Shown: positions 1-8,939, counted from the first letter of the stretch. The stretch is DNA of 33,531 bases from Niallia circulans NBRC 13626 (GCF_001591585.1 NZ_BCVE01000033.1:1-33531), one strand, 5' to 3'. Translations and numbers: made by a program. Notes: generated from the letters alone by a model not told the origin.

Positions 1-165
1 CCGGACCAAATCCTTGCGGCATTCCTCCCATTCCTGGATTAAATCCTCCGCCCATTGGATGGCCTCCCATTTCCGGACCGAATCCTTGCGGCATTCCTCC
101 CATTCCTGGATTAAATCCTCCGCCCATTGGATGGCCTCCCATTTCCGGACTAAATCCTTGCGGCA
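1..165 (-). repeat. 72-bp tandem repeat in safA
   Basis: Two full 72-bp units (1-72 and 73-144) differ at a single base (position 8 of the unit, A versus G). A third partial copy begins at 145 and diverges after about 20 bases. Each unit encodes 24 residues in frame. The array probably continues past the left edge. Confidence 0.9.
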
Positions 166-1213
166 TTCCTCCTTTTCCAGAAACAGCTCCTTGCATCATT
201 CCCTCTACTTGAAAATTGCTTGCTGGAGGGAATGATGGACCACCACAACCACAATCCTCTTTAACAGGAAGTGTAATGGTCGGATGAACTGCTGTGTGGG
301 TAGGGGCATTTGCTTTATGCGCTGCACCTGCTACATGGGAAAAAGGTTCTTCTACTTTATGATGAAGATTCTCCTTAGGCAGCTGACTATACTGAACCCA
401 TGGTTTTTGATTATTTTGCTGTGGTGCATGATTAACATGGGAAGGTGTGTGATTGATAAAAGCAGAATAGGACGAAGAAGACTCTTCCCAATGGTGTTTT
501 TCTGTATATTCTACTCCAGGAAATGTTGGATAAACTTGGGATGCTATTTGTTCAACCGGAACTCCTTCTGGAGGGCAAACCCCTGGAGGAAAACCGCTTC
601 CTGGCATCATTGGCGATACTTCATAACAATAAGGCTGATAAGGGACAATTGGTGGACATACATCTTTTTGAATTGGTTCTTGATTTGGCAAAACTGGTGC
701 AAGTTTTGGTGGTACAGGTTTTGTCGGTGCTGGTTTTACTGGTGCCGGCTTTACTGGTGCCGGTTTCACTGGTGCTGGTTTTACTGGTGCTGGTTTTTCT
801 TTCATTTCGACATCAATATCTACATCAACATTAGTCATATTCATGGAATAATAATTCGTAACATCAATTTCCGGAATGATTGGAGTAGGCATTTTTGGTG
901 TAAAAGGTTTCTCCTTTGGTACTTCTTTTTTAGGTATTTCTTTTTTTGGTGTTTCTTTTACTGGCATTTCTTTTTTCGGTGCTTCTTTCACAATTGGTTC
1001 CATTGTAATCGGCATTTCTTTTTTTGTTCCCATTTGAGGAGCTTCTTTCTTTATACTTCCTCCTAAAGTAGGAACTTTAATTTTCATGCCAGGCATAATC
1101 ATATCTGTATTAGTCAATTGGGAATTTAACGACTTTAACTCTTCGAAATTCACCCCATATTTTTTGGCAATTTCCCAAAGAGTATCCCCTTTCTGAACAA
1201 TATGGATCTTCAC
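1..1213 (-). CDS. safA: SafA-like spore coat/cortex morphogenetic protein, C-terminus cut by window edge
   Basis: LysM-domain protein expected to anchor inner-coat assembly at the spore cortex surface. About 404 codons are visible and the 3' end lies outside the window. The start is GTG at 1213 with a perfect SD (complement of 1221-1228). Residues 1-48 form a LysM domain (VQKGDTLWEIAKKYGV). Then come Lys/Glu/Pro repeats (KKEMP-like), five PAPVK-type pentapeptides encoded by 15-bp units at 721-795, a Pro/Tyr/Cys-rich middle with a CGCGG motif, and a Gly/Met/Pro-rich tail with 24-residue tandem repeats (GMPQGFGPEMGGHPMGGGFN). The gene lies two loci from pheA as in B. subtilis. Repeat-rich tails are known in the SafA/ExsA family of the B. 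cereus group. Family assignment is firm; full length is unknown. Confidence 0.9.
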   Translation of the reverse strand, partial: MKIHIVQKGDTLWEIAKKYGVNFEELKSLNSQLTNTDMIMPGMKIKVPTLGGSIKKEAPQMGTKKEMPITMEPIVKEAPKKEMPVKETPKKEIPKKEVPKEKPFTPKMPTPIIPEIDVTNYYSMNMTNVDVDIDVEMKEKPAPVKPAPVKPAPVKPAPVKPAPTKPVPPKLAPVLPNQEPIQKDVCPPIVPYQPYCYEVSPMMPGSGFPPGVCPPEGVPVEQIASQVYPTFPGVEYTEKHHWEESSSSYSAFINHTPSHVNHAPQQNNQKPWVQYSQLPKENLHHKVEEPFSHVAGAAHKANAPTHTAVHPTITLPVKEDCGCGGPSFPPASNFQVEGMMQGAVSGKGGMPQGFSPEMGGHPMGGGFNPGMGGMPQGFGPEMGGHPMGGGFNPGMGGMPQGFGP

Positions 1214-1432
1214 TATAGATTCCCTCCTATGCATATGTCCATATAGTCTATGTTCACACGGCAAAATGGTTATCATTCTATTCAAAAATCTATGCGTTTT
1301 TTTTTAAAATATGTGTTCTAGTCGTACAAAGATTGCTCAGATCTTTGTCCTTCTTTTCGCCAATTAATTATATTCGTTTCCTATGAAAAATAATTTGGTT
1401 TATTCATTTAGATATTCTTTTGGTAAAATAGA
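1214..1432. other. Divergent intergenic region safA / nadR side
   Basis: AT-rich, apparently non-coding spacer holding the safA SD and candidate promoter on minus. On plus it should hold the promoter of the nadR transcript. A -10-like TAAAAT lies at 1424-1429 but has no -35 at proper spacing. No further structure was recognised. Confidence 0.5.
1245..1252 (-). promoter_or_regulatory. Possible sigma-E -10 element for safA
   Basis: The minus strand reads CATAGACT, close to the sigma-E -10 consensus (CATAnAnT), about 32 nt upstream of the GTG start. A convincing -35 was not found. safA is known to be sigma-E dependent in B. subtilis. Weak call from sequence alone. Confidence 0.3.
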
Positions 1433-1600
1433 ATGAAGGAAAAATAAATACTGAGTTCTGCCTTTCAAGCAAAACAGGGAGCTGCCACTATTTTTCAAAT
1501 AAATACCAATAAATTTGTGTTAGTGACTTTACCGAAGATAGCAGATAAAAAAGGTAATTTTTTAATCAGAGTAACTGCAACAAAAGGAGAGATTGGATGA
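1433..1600 (+). pseudogene. Small reading frame without a standard start codon, overlapping nadR
   Basis: A frame is open from ATA at 1448 to TGA at 1598-1600 (50 codons), reading ILSSAFQAKQGAATIFQ then a Val/Lys-rich stretch ending TATKGEIG. The TGA overlaps the nadR ATG as ATGA, the usual arrangement for translational coupling. An SD-like GAAGGA (1435-1440) sits 7 nt before the ATA, as if ATG had mutated to ATA. Alternatively an in-frame ATG at 1433 is followed four codons later by TAA at 1445. Either a recently broken small gene, a gene using a rare start (AUA or CUG 1451), or chance. I do not recognise the product. Confidence 0.35.
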
Positions 1601-2139
1601 CTGAATCAAAAAAAATGCTTGGTGAAGAAAGAAGGGCTTATATTCTTACTTTACTAAAAGAGAAAAATCGACCTTATACTGGCAGTGAACTTTCAAAATT
1701 GACAAATGTTAGTAGACAAATAATTGTTGGAGATATTACACTGCTAAAGGCGAAAAACGAACCAATTTTGGCAACTAGTCAAGGCTATTTATATTTACAA
1801 GAATCAAAACCGATGCTCTACGAAAGAATTATTGCGTGTAATCATCCACCAGAAAAAACGGAGGAAGAGTTAAATATCCTTGTTGATAATGGAGTAACGG
1901 TTAAGGATGTCACAATTGAACATCCAGTATACGGCGATTTGACGGCTTCTATCCTCGTCTCTAATCGAAAAGAAGTGAAACAATTTATGAAGAAAATTAA
2001 GCATACAAATGCTGCTTATTTATCTGAATTAACGGCAGGTATTCATCTGCATACCATTACCGCACCATCCCTTGATACATTACTAGAGGCAGAAGAAGCT
2101 TTACGAAAGGCAGATTTTTTAATGGAAGAAGAAGCTTAA
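1597..2139 (+). CDS. nadR: NadR (YrxA/NiaR) niacin-responsive repressor of NAD synthesis
   Basis: 180-residue transcriptional repressor that senses nicotinate and represses de novo NAD synthesis genes. Residues about 10-65 form a winged HTH of the HTH_11 type (GSELSKLTNVSRQIIVGDI), and about 75-175 form the 3H ligand/metal domain with conserved His at H83, H109, H150 and H152. ATG at 1597 follows AAAGGAGAG. In B. subtilis nadR is cotranscribed with nifS, divergent from nadBCA. Here none of those genes is adjacent, so its targets must lie elsewhere or the pathway differs. It is followed by a strong terminator shared with pheA. Confidence 0.92.
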   Translation: MTESKKMLGEERRAYILTLLKEKNRPYTGSELSKLTNVSRQIIVGDITLLKAKNEPILATSQGYLYLQESKPMLYERIIACNHPPEKTEEELNILVDNGVTVKDVTIEHPVYGDLTASILVSNRKEVKQFMKKIKHTNAAYLSELTAGIHLHTITAPSLDTLLEAEEALRKADFLMEEEA

Positions 2140-2151
2140 GGTAAATCACAA

Positions 2152-2189
2152 AAATCACTAAGACTTTAATCGTCATTAGTGATTTTTTT
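2152..2189. terminator. Bidirectional intrinsic terminator between nadR and pheA
   Basis: Perfect 10-bp stem AAATCACTAA (2152-2161) with TTAGTGATTT (2176-2185), followed on plus by a T run to 2189. On minus the opposite A run also gives a U tract, so it can serve convergent pheA. Confidence 0.85.
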
Positions 2190-2213
2190 GCATTCTTCGT
2201 ATAGTGGTTCTAT

Positions 2214-3065
2214 CTATTCCGTCATGTAATAAGGATAACTCCCCAGTATCTTTACTTCACAGCCTATTGCCTCTAATTCTGCAATAGCGCCTGGTATTAA
2301 TACGTCATCCATTTTTCTATCTAAGTCAATAAGAAAGAAATAATTCCCTAATCCAGTTTTTGTTGGCCTTGATTCAATTTTCACTAAGTTTAGTTTTCTC
2401 CATGCAAAGGCAGACAATACTTGATGGAGAGCACCAGAACGATCGGCAGGCAAAGTGACCATAAGACTTGTTTTATGACCAACCAGATGACTTGTTGCTG
2501 CTGAATAATGTACAGGATTTTTCGATAAAATAAGAAAACGGGTATGATTATTCATTGAATCATGAATATTATGTTTTACAATCTTCAGACCATATTCTTC
2601 AGCTGTTAGCAAATTTCCAATAGCTGCCCCGTTGATATGCGGATTTTCTTTAACAAACTGTGCTGCTGCTGCTGTTGACGTCATATACTCACAAGCAATC
2701 CCGTTTAATTCTGTATGTAGAAACTTATGGCATTGAGCAATTGCATGGGAATGACTATAGACTACTTCAATTTCTCTCCATTTGTCTTCCCGGAATGGAT
2801 GAACCATTATATGTTGTTTTATCGGAACCGTCACTTCCCCATGAATAGGTAAAAATACTTCATGGATTAAATAATCTAATGTAATGTTGACCGATCCTTC
2901 TAATGTGTTCTCAACCGGAACTAAAGCAACATCCACTTTATCTTCCATCACAGCATCGAGGCAATTGGGAATGGTTAGAAAAGGAACGGATTCCACCCCA
3001 GGAAATTGCTGATTTACCGCCATATTTGTAAATGTTGCTTTTGGACCTAAGTAGCCTACTTTCAC
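2214..3065 (-). CDS. pheA: Prephenate dehydratase
   Basis: Converts prephenate to phenylpyruvate in phenylalanine synthesis. The frame extends to a TTG at 3080, but the real start is probably GTG at 3065, preceded by a near-perfect SD (GGAGGAG, complement of 3072-3078). That gives 283 residues, normal for the monofunctional Bacillus enzyme. The N-terminal PDT domain starts KVGYLGPKATFTN and includes the TRF motif (NHTRFLILSK). A C-terminal ACT domain carries the ESRP phenylalanine-binding motif (KIESRPTKTGLGNYFF). It lies downstream of pheB with a 115-bp gap that holds a weak hairpin. Confidence 0.95.
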   Translation of the reverse strand: MKVGYLGPKATFTNMAVNQQFPGVESVPFLTIPNCLDAVMEDKVDVALVPVENTLEGSVNITLDYLIHEVFLPIHGEVTVPIKQHIMVHPFREDKWREIEVVYSHSHAIAQCHKFLHTELNGIACEYMTSTAAAAQFVKENPHINGAAIGNLLTAEEYGLKIVKHNIHDSMNNHTRFLILSKNPVHYSAATSHLVGHKTSLMVTLPADRSGALHQVLSAFAWRKLNLVKIESRPTKTGLGNYFFLIDLDRKMDDVLIPGAIAELEAIGCEVKILGSYPYYMTE

Positions 3066-3111
3066 TTCTTTCTCCTCCAAAAAAATTATTTATTCTGAAT
3101 TTAACCTTTAT

Positions 3112-3142
3112 AAAAAGAAGATTGACTGAAAAAGCCATCTTC
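3112..3142 (-). terminator. Weak terminator-like hairpin between pheB and pheA
   Basis: The minus strand has a 6-bp stem GAAGAT/ATCTTC (3117-3122 with 3137-3142) followed by a U-rich tract. It may be a leaky terminator or attenuator within the pheBA transcript. The short stem makes this uncertain. Confidence 0.3.
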
Positions 3143-3180
3143 CTAATAACAACAGGATCTCCTTATAAATAAATGACTTT

Positions 3181-3636
3181 TTATGCGCCCGTACTCAGAA
3201 CGTCCACTTTCTCCACAAATTCAAGCATACGCAATCGCTCTAACAACATATCAATGGATATTTCCATTTCTGCGGTATTTAACGACAGTGTTACATTGGC
3301 TCTTCCTTGCAGTGGAATCGTTTGATGAATTGTCAGTACATTGCATCCAGCAGAAGCAACAACACTTAGCAATTTAGATAAGGTTCCCGATCGATCTTCA
3401 ATATAAAAGAATAACGTAATCAATCTTTCTTTCACTATTGTGTGGAAAGGAAAGATGGTATCACGATATTTATAAAATGCACTTCGGCTTAAATCTACCT
3501 TTTTTACTGCCTCATGGACAGACTCTGCTTTTCCTCTTTCTAAGAGCTCTTTGGCATCTAAGGTTTTGCGCATTGCCTCTGACAGTACATCTTCTCTTAC
3601 TATAAAAAATTTATGATCTATTTTACTTTGTTTCAT
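3181..3636 (-). CDS. pheB: ACT domain-containing protein PheB
   Basis: 151-residue protein of the PheB/YszB family, historically listed as a chorismate mutase, although the real biochemical role is uncertain. The N-terminal part ([24 protein letters not shown] and on) contains an HTH-like region around residues 30-60 ([17 protein letters not shown]). Residues about 70-147 form an ACT domain ([20 protein letters not shown]), suggesting amino-acid sensing. ATG at 3636 has an SD of AGGGGTGAG. It lies between obg and pheA as in B. subtilis. Confidence 0.9.
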   Translation of the reverse strand: MKQSKIDHKFFIVREDVLSEAMRKTLDAKELLERGKAESVHEAVKKVDLSRSAFYKYRDTIFPFHTIVKERLITLFFYIEDRSGTLSKLLSVVASAGCNVLTIHQTIPLQGRANVTLSLNTAEMEISIDMLLERLRMLEFVEKVDVLSTGA

Positions 3637-3743
3637 CTGCTCACCCCTATAAGGTATAACGGATACTAATTATGTATGATAGAAATAACTCTGGTTTAAC
3701 AACTAGACTTTTTCGAATTAGTCATTATTTTCTATTTCGTATG

Positions 3744-3783
3744 AAAAACTGCCCTCTCGTATTATTCAGCTTTGACGAGAGGG
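3744..3783 (-). terminator. Intrinsic terminator downstream of obg
   Basis: 9-bp GC-rich stem CCCTCTCGT (3752-3760) with ACGAGAGGG (3775-3783). On minus it is followed within a few bases by a run of five U. It lies 33 nt after the obg stop. Confidence 0.85.
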
Positions 3784-3816
3784 AAGATCTTTCATCTTTT
3801 TTTAAACCATGTTTTC

Positions 3817-5106
3817 TTAGTCAATGAATTCAAATTCATATTCCATTAACTTTACAGTATCTCCATCTTTAGCGCCTCGCTGACGTAATGCTTCATCGAT
3901 GCCCATGCCGCGCATTTGACGAGAGAATCTGCGAACAGACTCATCACGGGAGAAATCTGTCATCTTAAATAGTTTTTCAATACCTTCACCTGAAAGAACA
4001 AAGCTGCCATCTGGATCTCTTGTAATATAGAATTGACGCTCATCTACTTCATGTTTATAAACAACGCGGTGAATACCTGCTTCCTCTTCTACTTCCTCTA
4101 ATGGGAACTCAGGAGTATTCTCTAATTTATCCGCAATCGCAAAAAGAAGTTCTCGCAGACCTGATCTAGTTAAAGCGGACACTGGGAAAATTGGATAGTC
4201 CTCCTCCAATTTTTCTTTAAATACTTTTAGGTTTTGTTCTGCATCTGGCATGTCCATTTTATTAGCAACAATAATTTGCGGTCTTTCTAATAAACGCATA
4301 TTGTATTCCTGCAGCTCGTTATTAATCGTAACATAGTCCTCATATGGGTCTCTGCCTTCAATAGCAGCCATATCAATCACATGGACAATAACTCTTGTAC
4401 GTTCAATGTGACGAAGAAACTGATGACCTAATCCGATACCCGAATGTGCTCCTTCAATTAGCCCTGGCAAATCAGCCATAACAAAACTTCTATTATCTTC
4501 CGTTTCCACCATTCCTAAATTAGGGGCGATTGTTGTAAAATGATAGTCAGCTATTTTAGGTTTCGCAGCAGATACAACAGACAGTAAGGTAGATTTACCA
4601 ACACTCGGAAATCCTACTAAACCAACATCTGCTAATACCTTTAACTCCAGAGTAACATCTCTTTCCTGACCTGGTTCCCCATTTTCCGATAATTCTGGGG
4701 CAGGGTTAGATGGACTTGCAAAACGAGAATTTCCTCTTCCTCCACGGCCGCCACGTGCAATTACAGCTTGTTGGCCATGCTCAGTTAAATCTGCAATAAC
4801 TTCCTTTGTATTCGCATCGGCAACGATTGTACCCGGCGGAACCTTGACAATCATATCTTTTGCATTGCGACCGTGCTGATTTTTTGACATCCCATGCTCT
4901 CCACGTGGTGCTTTGAAATGACGTTGATATCGGAAATCCATTAAAGTACGCAGACCTTCTTCTACTTGGAATATTACATCTGCACCTTTTCCTCCATCTC
5001 CACCAGCTGGGCCACCTTTTGGGACAAACTTTTCTCGGCGAAAAGCTACCATACCATTTCCGCCATCTCCGCCCTTCACATAAATCTTAACCTGATCCAC
5101 AAACAT
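3817..5106 (-). CDS. obg: Obg (CgtA) GTPase
   Basis: Essential GTPase linked to 50S ribosome maturation, stringent response and sporulation initiation. An upstream ATG exists (5136), but ATG at 5106 is preferred: it has the SD AGGAGG at correct spacing and gives 429 residues starting [16 protein letters not shown], matching the B. subtilis protein. Residues 1-158 are the glycine-rich Obg fold. The G domain has GFPSVGKS (165-172), DLPG (212-215) and NKMD (282-285). The C-terminal OCT domain ends [11 protein letters not shown]. It is probably cotranscribed with spo0B, 191 bp upstream. Confidence 0.97.
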   Translation of the reverse strand: MFVDQVKIYVKGGDGGNGMVAFRREKFVPKGGPAGGDGGKGADVIFQVEEGLRTLMDFRYQRHFKAPRGEHGMSKNQHGRNAKDMIVKVPPGTIVADANTKEVIADLTEHGQQAVIARGGRGGRGNSRFASPSNPAPELSENGEPGQERDVTLELKVLADVGLVGFPSVGKSTLLSVVSAAKPKIADYHFTTIAPNLGMVETEDNRSFVMADLPGLIEGAHSGIGLGHQFLRHIERTRVIVHVIDMAAIEGRDPYEDYVTINNELQEYNMRLLERPQIIVANKMDMPDAEQNLKVFKEKLEEDYPIFPVSALTRSGLRELLFAIADKLENTPEFPLEEVEEEAGIHRVVYKHEVDERQFYITRDPDGSFVLSGEGIEKLFKMTDFSRDESVRRFSRQMRGMGIDEALRQRGAKDGDTVKLMEYEFEFID

Positions 5107-5297
5107 AAATTTATTTCCTCCTATTAAGAAAAACATAAGCAGCTTATTTGTCTAATAGTGAACAAGGATTAATCCTTATGAAAGGAGGGTTGCTCTCCTC
5201 ACTAGAAGGACCAATTATTTTATTCCTACAAACATTTGCAGCTATTTTTTCTAAAAATCACAATTTCCTTTTATGCTATTCAAACAAGTCCTTCTTA

Positions 5298-5846
5298 TTA
5301 TTTACCTGTTTGCTCTCTATCCATCCAAACTTCAAATAGGAGCTCGTCCTTGCTCATTTCAATATTTTCCAATTTCAAATAAGAAAAAGGTTGATGAAGA
5401 AATTGAAACATGGATTCACTATCTAGCAGCTCTCCGTTAAAATCAACATACAAACGAAATCCTTCCACCATTGAATGAATGGAAATGTATAGATGATTAT
5501 CTGCAAAGGGTTTGCTATATTGATTTAACGTTTGGAAAAATAAGGTTGTCCATTCGGTAAGTATTTCATCTTCTGTCCCGCGACATTTTTCTTCGGCCAA
5601 CACTTCATATTCCAATCGAAAATAATAATTTTCCCAGTTTGCAATTAATAATTTTGTAGCAAATTGTGGAATATTTAGATTAGATAACTTAGCTTCTTGT
5701 TTTGTCTCTGTAATAATATCATTAATAATTTCTTTTACTCGATCCGGTTTATTTAAATCCAAATTTCCTTTTATCAATTGAATTTTATTTAGCCAATCAT
5801 GGCGAACATGTCTTAAAAACTCTATCGTATTCCAGTCTTTATTCAT
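5298..5846 (-). CDS. spo0B: Spo0B sporulation phosphotransferase
   Basis: Phosphorelay protein passing phosphate from Spo0F to Spo0A. 182 residues, near the usual 190. The N-terminal four-helix-bundle hairpin carries the phospho-accepting His in RHDWLNKIQLIKGNLDLNK (H16), aligning with the HDW motif of B. subtilis Spo0B, followed by KLSNLNIPQFATKLL. The C-terminal half is the divergent kinase-like ATPase fold without ATP-binding motifs, as is usual. It stands directly upstream of obg with its own candidate promoter. Confidence 0.93.
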   Translation of the reverse strand: MNKDWNTIEFLRHVRHDWLNKIQLIKGNLDLNKPDRVKEIINDIITETKQEAKLSNLNIPQFATKLLIANWENYYFRLEYEVLAEEKCRGTEDEILTEWTTLFFQTLNQYSKPFADNHLYISIHSMVEGFRLYVDFNGELLDSESMFQFLHQPFSYLKLENIEMSKDELLFEVWMDREQTGK

Positions 5847-5895
5847 TCTTGTACTCCTACAAAGGTTATTAAGTCTTAGAAGACTGTTTTAAGTA

Positions 5896-5924
5896 AGTAT
5901 AACAAAAAATGAATCATCAATGAA
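5896..5924 (-). promoter_or_regulatory. Candidate sigma-A promoter for spo0B-obg
   Basis: On minus, TTCATT (complement of 5919-5924), a 17-bp spacer, then TATACT (complement of 5896-5901), about 50 nt upstream of the spo0B start. The -10 is good and the -35 weak. Confidence 0.5.
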
Positions 5925-6178
5925 CAAAAACGATATCTCCATCACGGTAACCACTAAATTATATCCACTTGAACTTTAGGTTTTCATAATGAATAAGGAC
6001 AAAAAATTCCCGTTTCCTAAAAGGTCTATCCAATTTATACACCAAGTTATTTTGGATTGATTTGATAAAGAAATGTTGAAAGCGAAGTGTATGAAGACTG
6101 TGGTAATAACAAACTATATACATAAGAGGCAACCTTTATTCTTGATTGCATACGAAAAAGCAATTGATTTCTCTCTTT

Positions 6179-6229
6179 TTTCAACACTTAGACAAAAAGC
6201 CCCTCCTGCTTTTTGTCTAAGTGTTGAAA
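6179..6229. repeat. Perfect 22-bp inverted repeat with 7-nt loop
   Basis: Left arm 6179-6200 and right arm 6208-6229 are perfectly complementary (core CAACACTTAGACAAAAAGC). Neither strand has a U tract after the second arm, so it is not a standard terminator. The minus-strand loop reads AGGAGGG, identical to a strong Shine-Dalgarno sequence. Function unknown. Confidence 0.9.
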
Positions 6230-6292
6230 TCATCCTCCACCTAATCTGGTCACAACATACATCTTAATCAAAAAATTTATCCCTTAACAAAC

Positions 6293-6325
6293 AGATAGGC
6301 TGACCCTAAACGAGCCAGCCTATCT
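6293..6325 (-). terminator. Terminator of the rplU-prp-rpmA operon
   Basis: 10-bp perfect stem AGATAGGCTG (6293-6302) with CAGCCTATCT (6316-6325), 11 nt past the rpmA stop. The following minus-strand tract (GTTTGTT) is only partly U-rich. Confidence 0.7.
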
Positions 6326-6335
6326 GATCATTATC

Positions 6336-6976
<641 letters not shown>

Positions 6977-6988
6977 ACAAATTCAACC

Positions 6989-7297
6989 TTAAGCGTTGAT
7001 CTTTTCGATAACAACTTTAGTGTAAGGTTGACGATGACCTTGTTTTTTATGATAATTTTTCTTCGCTTTGTATTTGAAAACGATGATTTTCTTTTGACGG
7101 CCTTGTTTTTCAACTTTAGCTGTAACAGTAGCTCCTTCAACAACTGGACTTCCTACTTTTACATTTTCTCCGCCAACGAAAAGAACTTTATCAAAAGTAA
7201 CAGTGTCACCAGCTTCACCGTTTAATTTCTCGATGTAGATAGCTTGACCTTCTTCAACTTTGATTTGTTTTCCGCCTGTTTCAATAATTGCGTACAT
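6989..7297 (-). CDS. rplU: Ribosomal protein bL21
   Basis: 102 residues from ATG at 7297 ([18 protein letters not shown]), ending KVVIEKINA, the exact length of B. subtilis L21. A longer frame up to 7333 exists, but the SD (AGGAGGTG) directly precedes 7297 and the extension lies in the leader RNA. First gene of the rplU-prp-rpmA operon. Confidence 0.98.
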   Translation of the reverse strand: MYAIIETGGKQIKVEEGQAIYIEKLNGEAGDTVTFDKVLFVGGENVKVGSPVVEGATVTAKVEKQGRQKKIIVFKYKAKKNYHKKQGHRQPYTKVVIEKINA

Positions 7298-7299
7298 TA

Positions 7300-7408
7300 A
7301 ACTGCACCTCCTTAATAGACTAAGACTCGCCAATGACAGGCGTTTTGCAAAAGCAAAAGCTTCATTACCTGCTATGTGCGGTTGTAGAGCACGGGTGCTA
7401 CAAACAAC
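7300..7408 (-). ncRNA. L21 leader RNA (ribosomal protein autoregulatory leader)
   Basis: About 110 nt of 5' UTR between the promoter and rplU folds into clear helices: TTGTAG...CTACAA enclosing GCAC/GTGC (7382-7403), and a downstream imperfect stem between the AGGTAATG and CATTGGCG segments around 7325-7370. Position and layout fit the conserved L21 leader of Bacillus, thought to mediate feedback by L21. Exact boundaries are inferred. Confidence 0.65.
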
Positions 7409-7414
7409 ATTAAA

Positions 7415-7443
7415 ATACTAACATGTTTAAAAGATACTGTCAA
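7415..7443 (-). promoter_or_regulatory. Sigma-A promoter of rplU operon
   Basis: Perfect -35 TTGACA (complement of 7438-7443), a 17-bp spacer, then -10 TAGTAT (complement of 7415-7420). Transcription should start near 7408. Confidence 0.8.
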
Positions 7444-7472
7444 TCATATTCTATTATTAGCTTTATGGTGAA

Positions 7473-8912
7473 TCATTTAACCATTCGAATAAAATAGTCT
7501 GGCTTTGGAAACTCAGCTATTTCCATTTTAATCATAAAGCCTAATACTTCCTCTAATCGTTTTTTATGATTATTTCCTCCACCCATAAATAGAGGATAGA
7601 CATCTTGTGAGACGATAACTTCCACAAGTTCCATATCCTTATTGCGATATTCCCATAGCTCTCTTTCTAATTGAAAGGCCATACTACTTGCGCTTTTCAC
7701 CAAGCCTGTGCCTTCGCAAATCACACACTTACTTTGCAGTGTTTCGGATAAGGATTTCATTGTTTTCTTTCGAGTGAGCTGTAATATCCCTAGTGAAGTA
7801 AATCCAATTACTTTCGATTGTCTATTATCTGACTGCAATTCCTTCTCTAGGATATCCATCACTTTCTTTTCTTCCTCGCTCTTCATATCAATAAAATCAA
7901 TTAATATAATACCAGAAAGATCTCTTAATTTAATTTGCCTTGCAGCTTCCTTTGCAGCAAGCATATTTGTTTGAAAGACCGTTTGCTCTAACTGATGTTT
8001 CCCTTCATATTTACCTGTATTTACGTCAATAATAGTTGCAGCCTCTGCCTGATCGACTATCAGATAGCTGCCATTTGGGAGCCAGACAACTCTTTTCAAA
8101 GCTTTATCTATTTCCCTTTCAACATGGTAATAAGAAAATAACTCTTCACTACCTTGATAAAACGAAACAGTTAAATGGGGGTACATTGCTTGCCAATTTT
8201 TCCGCTCTTCTAGACTATCGACAATGATTTCTCCCTCTTTCATTTGCTTAAAGAGAATATTCAACTGTTTAGTAAATTCATCATTTTCATGGACAAGCAT
8301 TATTTTCTTTTGTCTAGCTTTTTGTTCCAATCCTTTATATTCCTGCCGTAATGCTTCGAGCTCCAACCTTAATGTTTCTTCTGAACAATTCGCTGCCGTT
8401 GTGCGAAAGATTATGCCTTCGTTGTCTGTTTTTATACGACTCCCTATATTTCTTAACTCTTTTTGCGCAGTATGAGAATGAATCTTTTTAGAGACCGCCA
8501 CATATCGACCATAAGGCATATACACTAAATGCTCTCCGCTAATTTCAATTATCCCCGTTATTTTAGCACCTTTTGGCCCCGCAGCATCTTTTATTACTTG
8601 AACTAATATTCGTTCTCCTTGTTTTATATAAGAGGAGACACTTATCTTTTTTTTCTCTTCTAAAGTTCCCTCACTCCGCACAAATGAAATCATTTTCTCT
8701 CTCGGCAAATAGGCTCCTTTGCCTTCCCCAATTTCTACAAATGCAGCATTCATTCCGGGAATTACCTTTGTCACTTGTCCCAAATAAATATTTCCAACAG
8801 TTGTTTTATATTGCGGCTGCTGGACATACATTTTTTCTACTTTCCCATCTATTAGATAAGCAAATCTATTTTCTCTAGTTTTTATATTAACGATTACTTG
8901 ATTCAATATCAT
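7473..8912 (-). CDS. rng: Ribonuclease E/G family endoribonuclease
   Basis: 479-residue RNase G-type single-strand endoribonuclease for rRNA/mRNA processing. Residues about 35-120 are the S1 domain (TVGNIYLGQVTKVIPGMNAAFVE). The DNase-I-like catalytic region shows the two metal-binding Asp: D296 in IIDVNTGKYEG and D339 in ILIDFIDMKS. The Zn-link CxxC is C396/C399 (KCVICEGTG). It lacks the long C-terminal degradosome scaffold of RNase E. B. subtilis has no homologue, but other Bacillaceae carry one at this site. ATG at 8912 follows AGAGGATGT. Confidence 0.93.
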   Translation of the reverse strand: MILNQVIVNIKTRENRFAYLIDGKVEKMYVQQPQYKTTVGNIYLGQVTKVIPGMNAAFVEIGEGKGAYLPREKMISFVRSEGTLEEKKKISVSSYIKQGERILVQVIKDAAGPKGAKITGIIEISGEHLVYMPYGRYVAVSKKIHSHTAQKELRNIGSRIKTDNEGIIFRTTAANCSEETLRLELEALRQEYKGLEQKARQKKIMLVHENDEFTKQLNILFKQMKEGEIIVDSLEERKNWQAMYPHLTVSFYQGSEELFSYYHVEREIDKALKRVVWLPNGSYLIVDQAEAATIIDVNTGKYEGKHQLEQTVFQTNMLAAKEAARQIKLRDLSGIILIDFIDMKSEEEKKVMDILEKELQSDNRQSKVIGFTSLGILQLTRKKTMKSLSETLQSKCVICEGTGLVKSASSMAFQLERELWEYRNKDMELVEVIVSQDVYPLFMGGGNNHKKRLEEVLGFMIKMEIAEFPKPDYFIRMVK

Positions 8913-8939
8913 ACATCCTCTTTTTCTGGTTATCTTATT

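Larger units (their letters stand above)
5847..6335. other. 489-bp gap between spo0B and rpmA
   Basis: Holds the spo0B promoter, a 22-bp perfect inverted repeat (6179-6229) and the rpmA terminator (6293-6325). On minus a 46-codon frame (GTG near 6221, stop near 6050) begins within the inverted repeat. Nothing supports it as a gene except an SD-like loop. The rest shows no recognised signal. Confidence 0.5.

Noticed and set aside
284-1066. 260-codon plus-strand frame rich in Trp/Phe/Cys
   Set aside because: It is antisense to safA; the composition is the mirror of Pro/Lys/Glu codons, there is no SD and it resembles no known protein.
3066-3180. T-box or phenylalanine attenuator before pheA
   Set aside because: Only a 6-bp hairpin is present; no T-box bulge sequence or leader peptide rich in Phe codons was seen.
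6073-6267. 64-codon plus-strand frame over the inverted repeat
   Set aside because: No SD or family resemblance; part of it is simply the two arms of the 22-bp hairpin.
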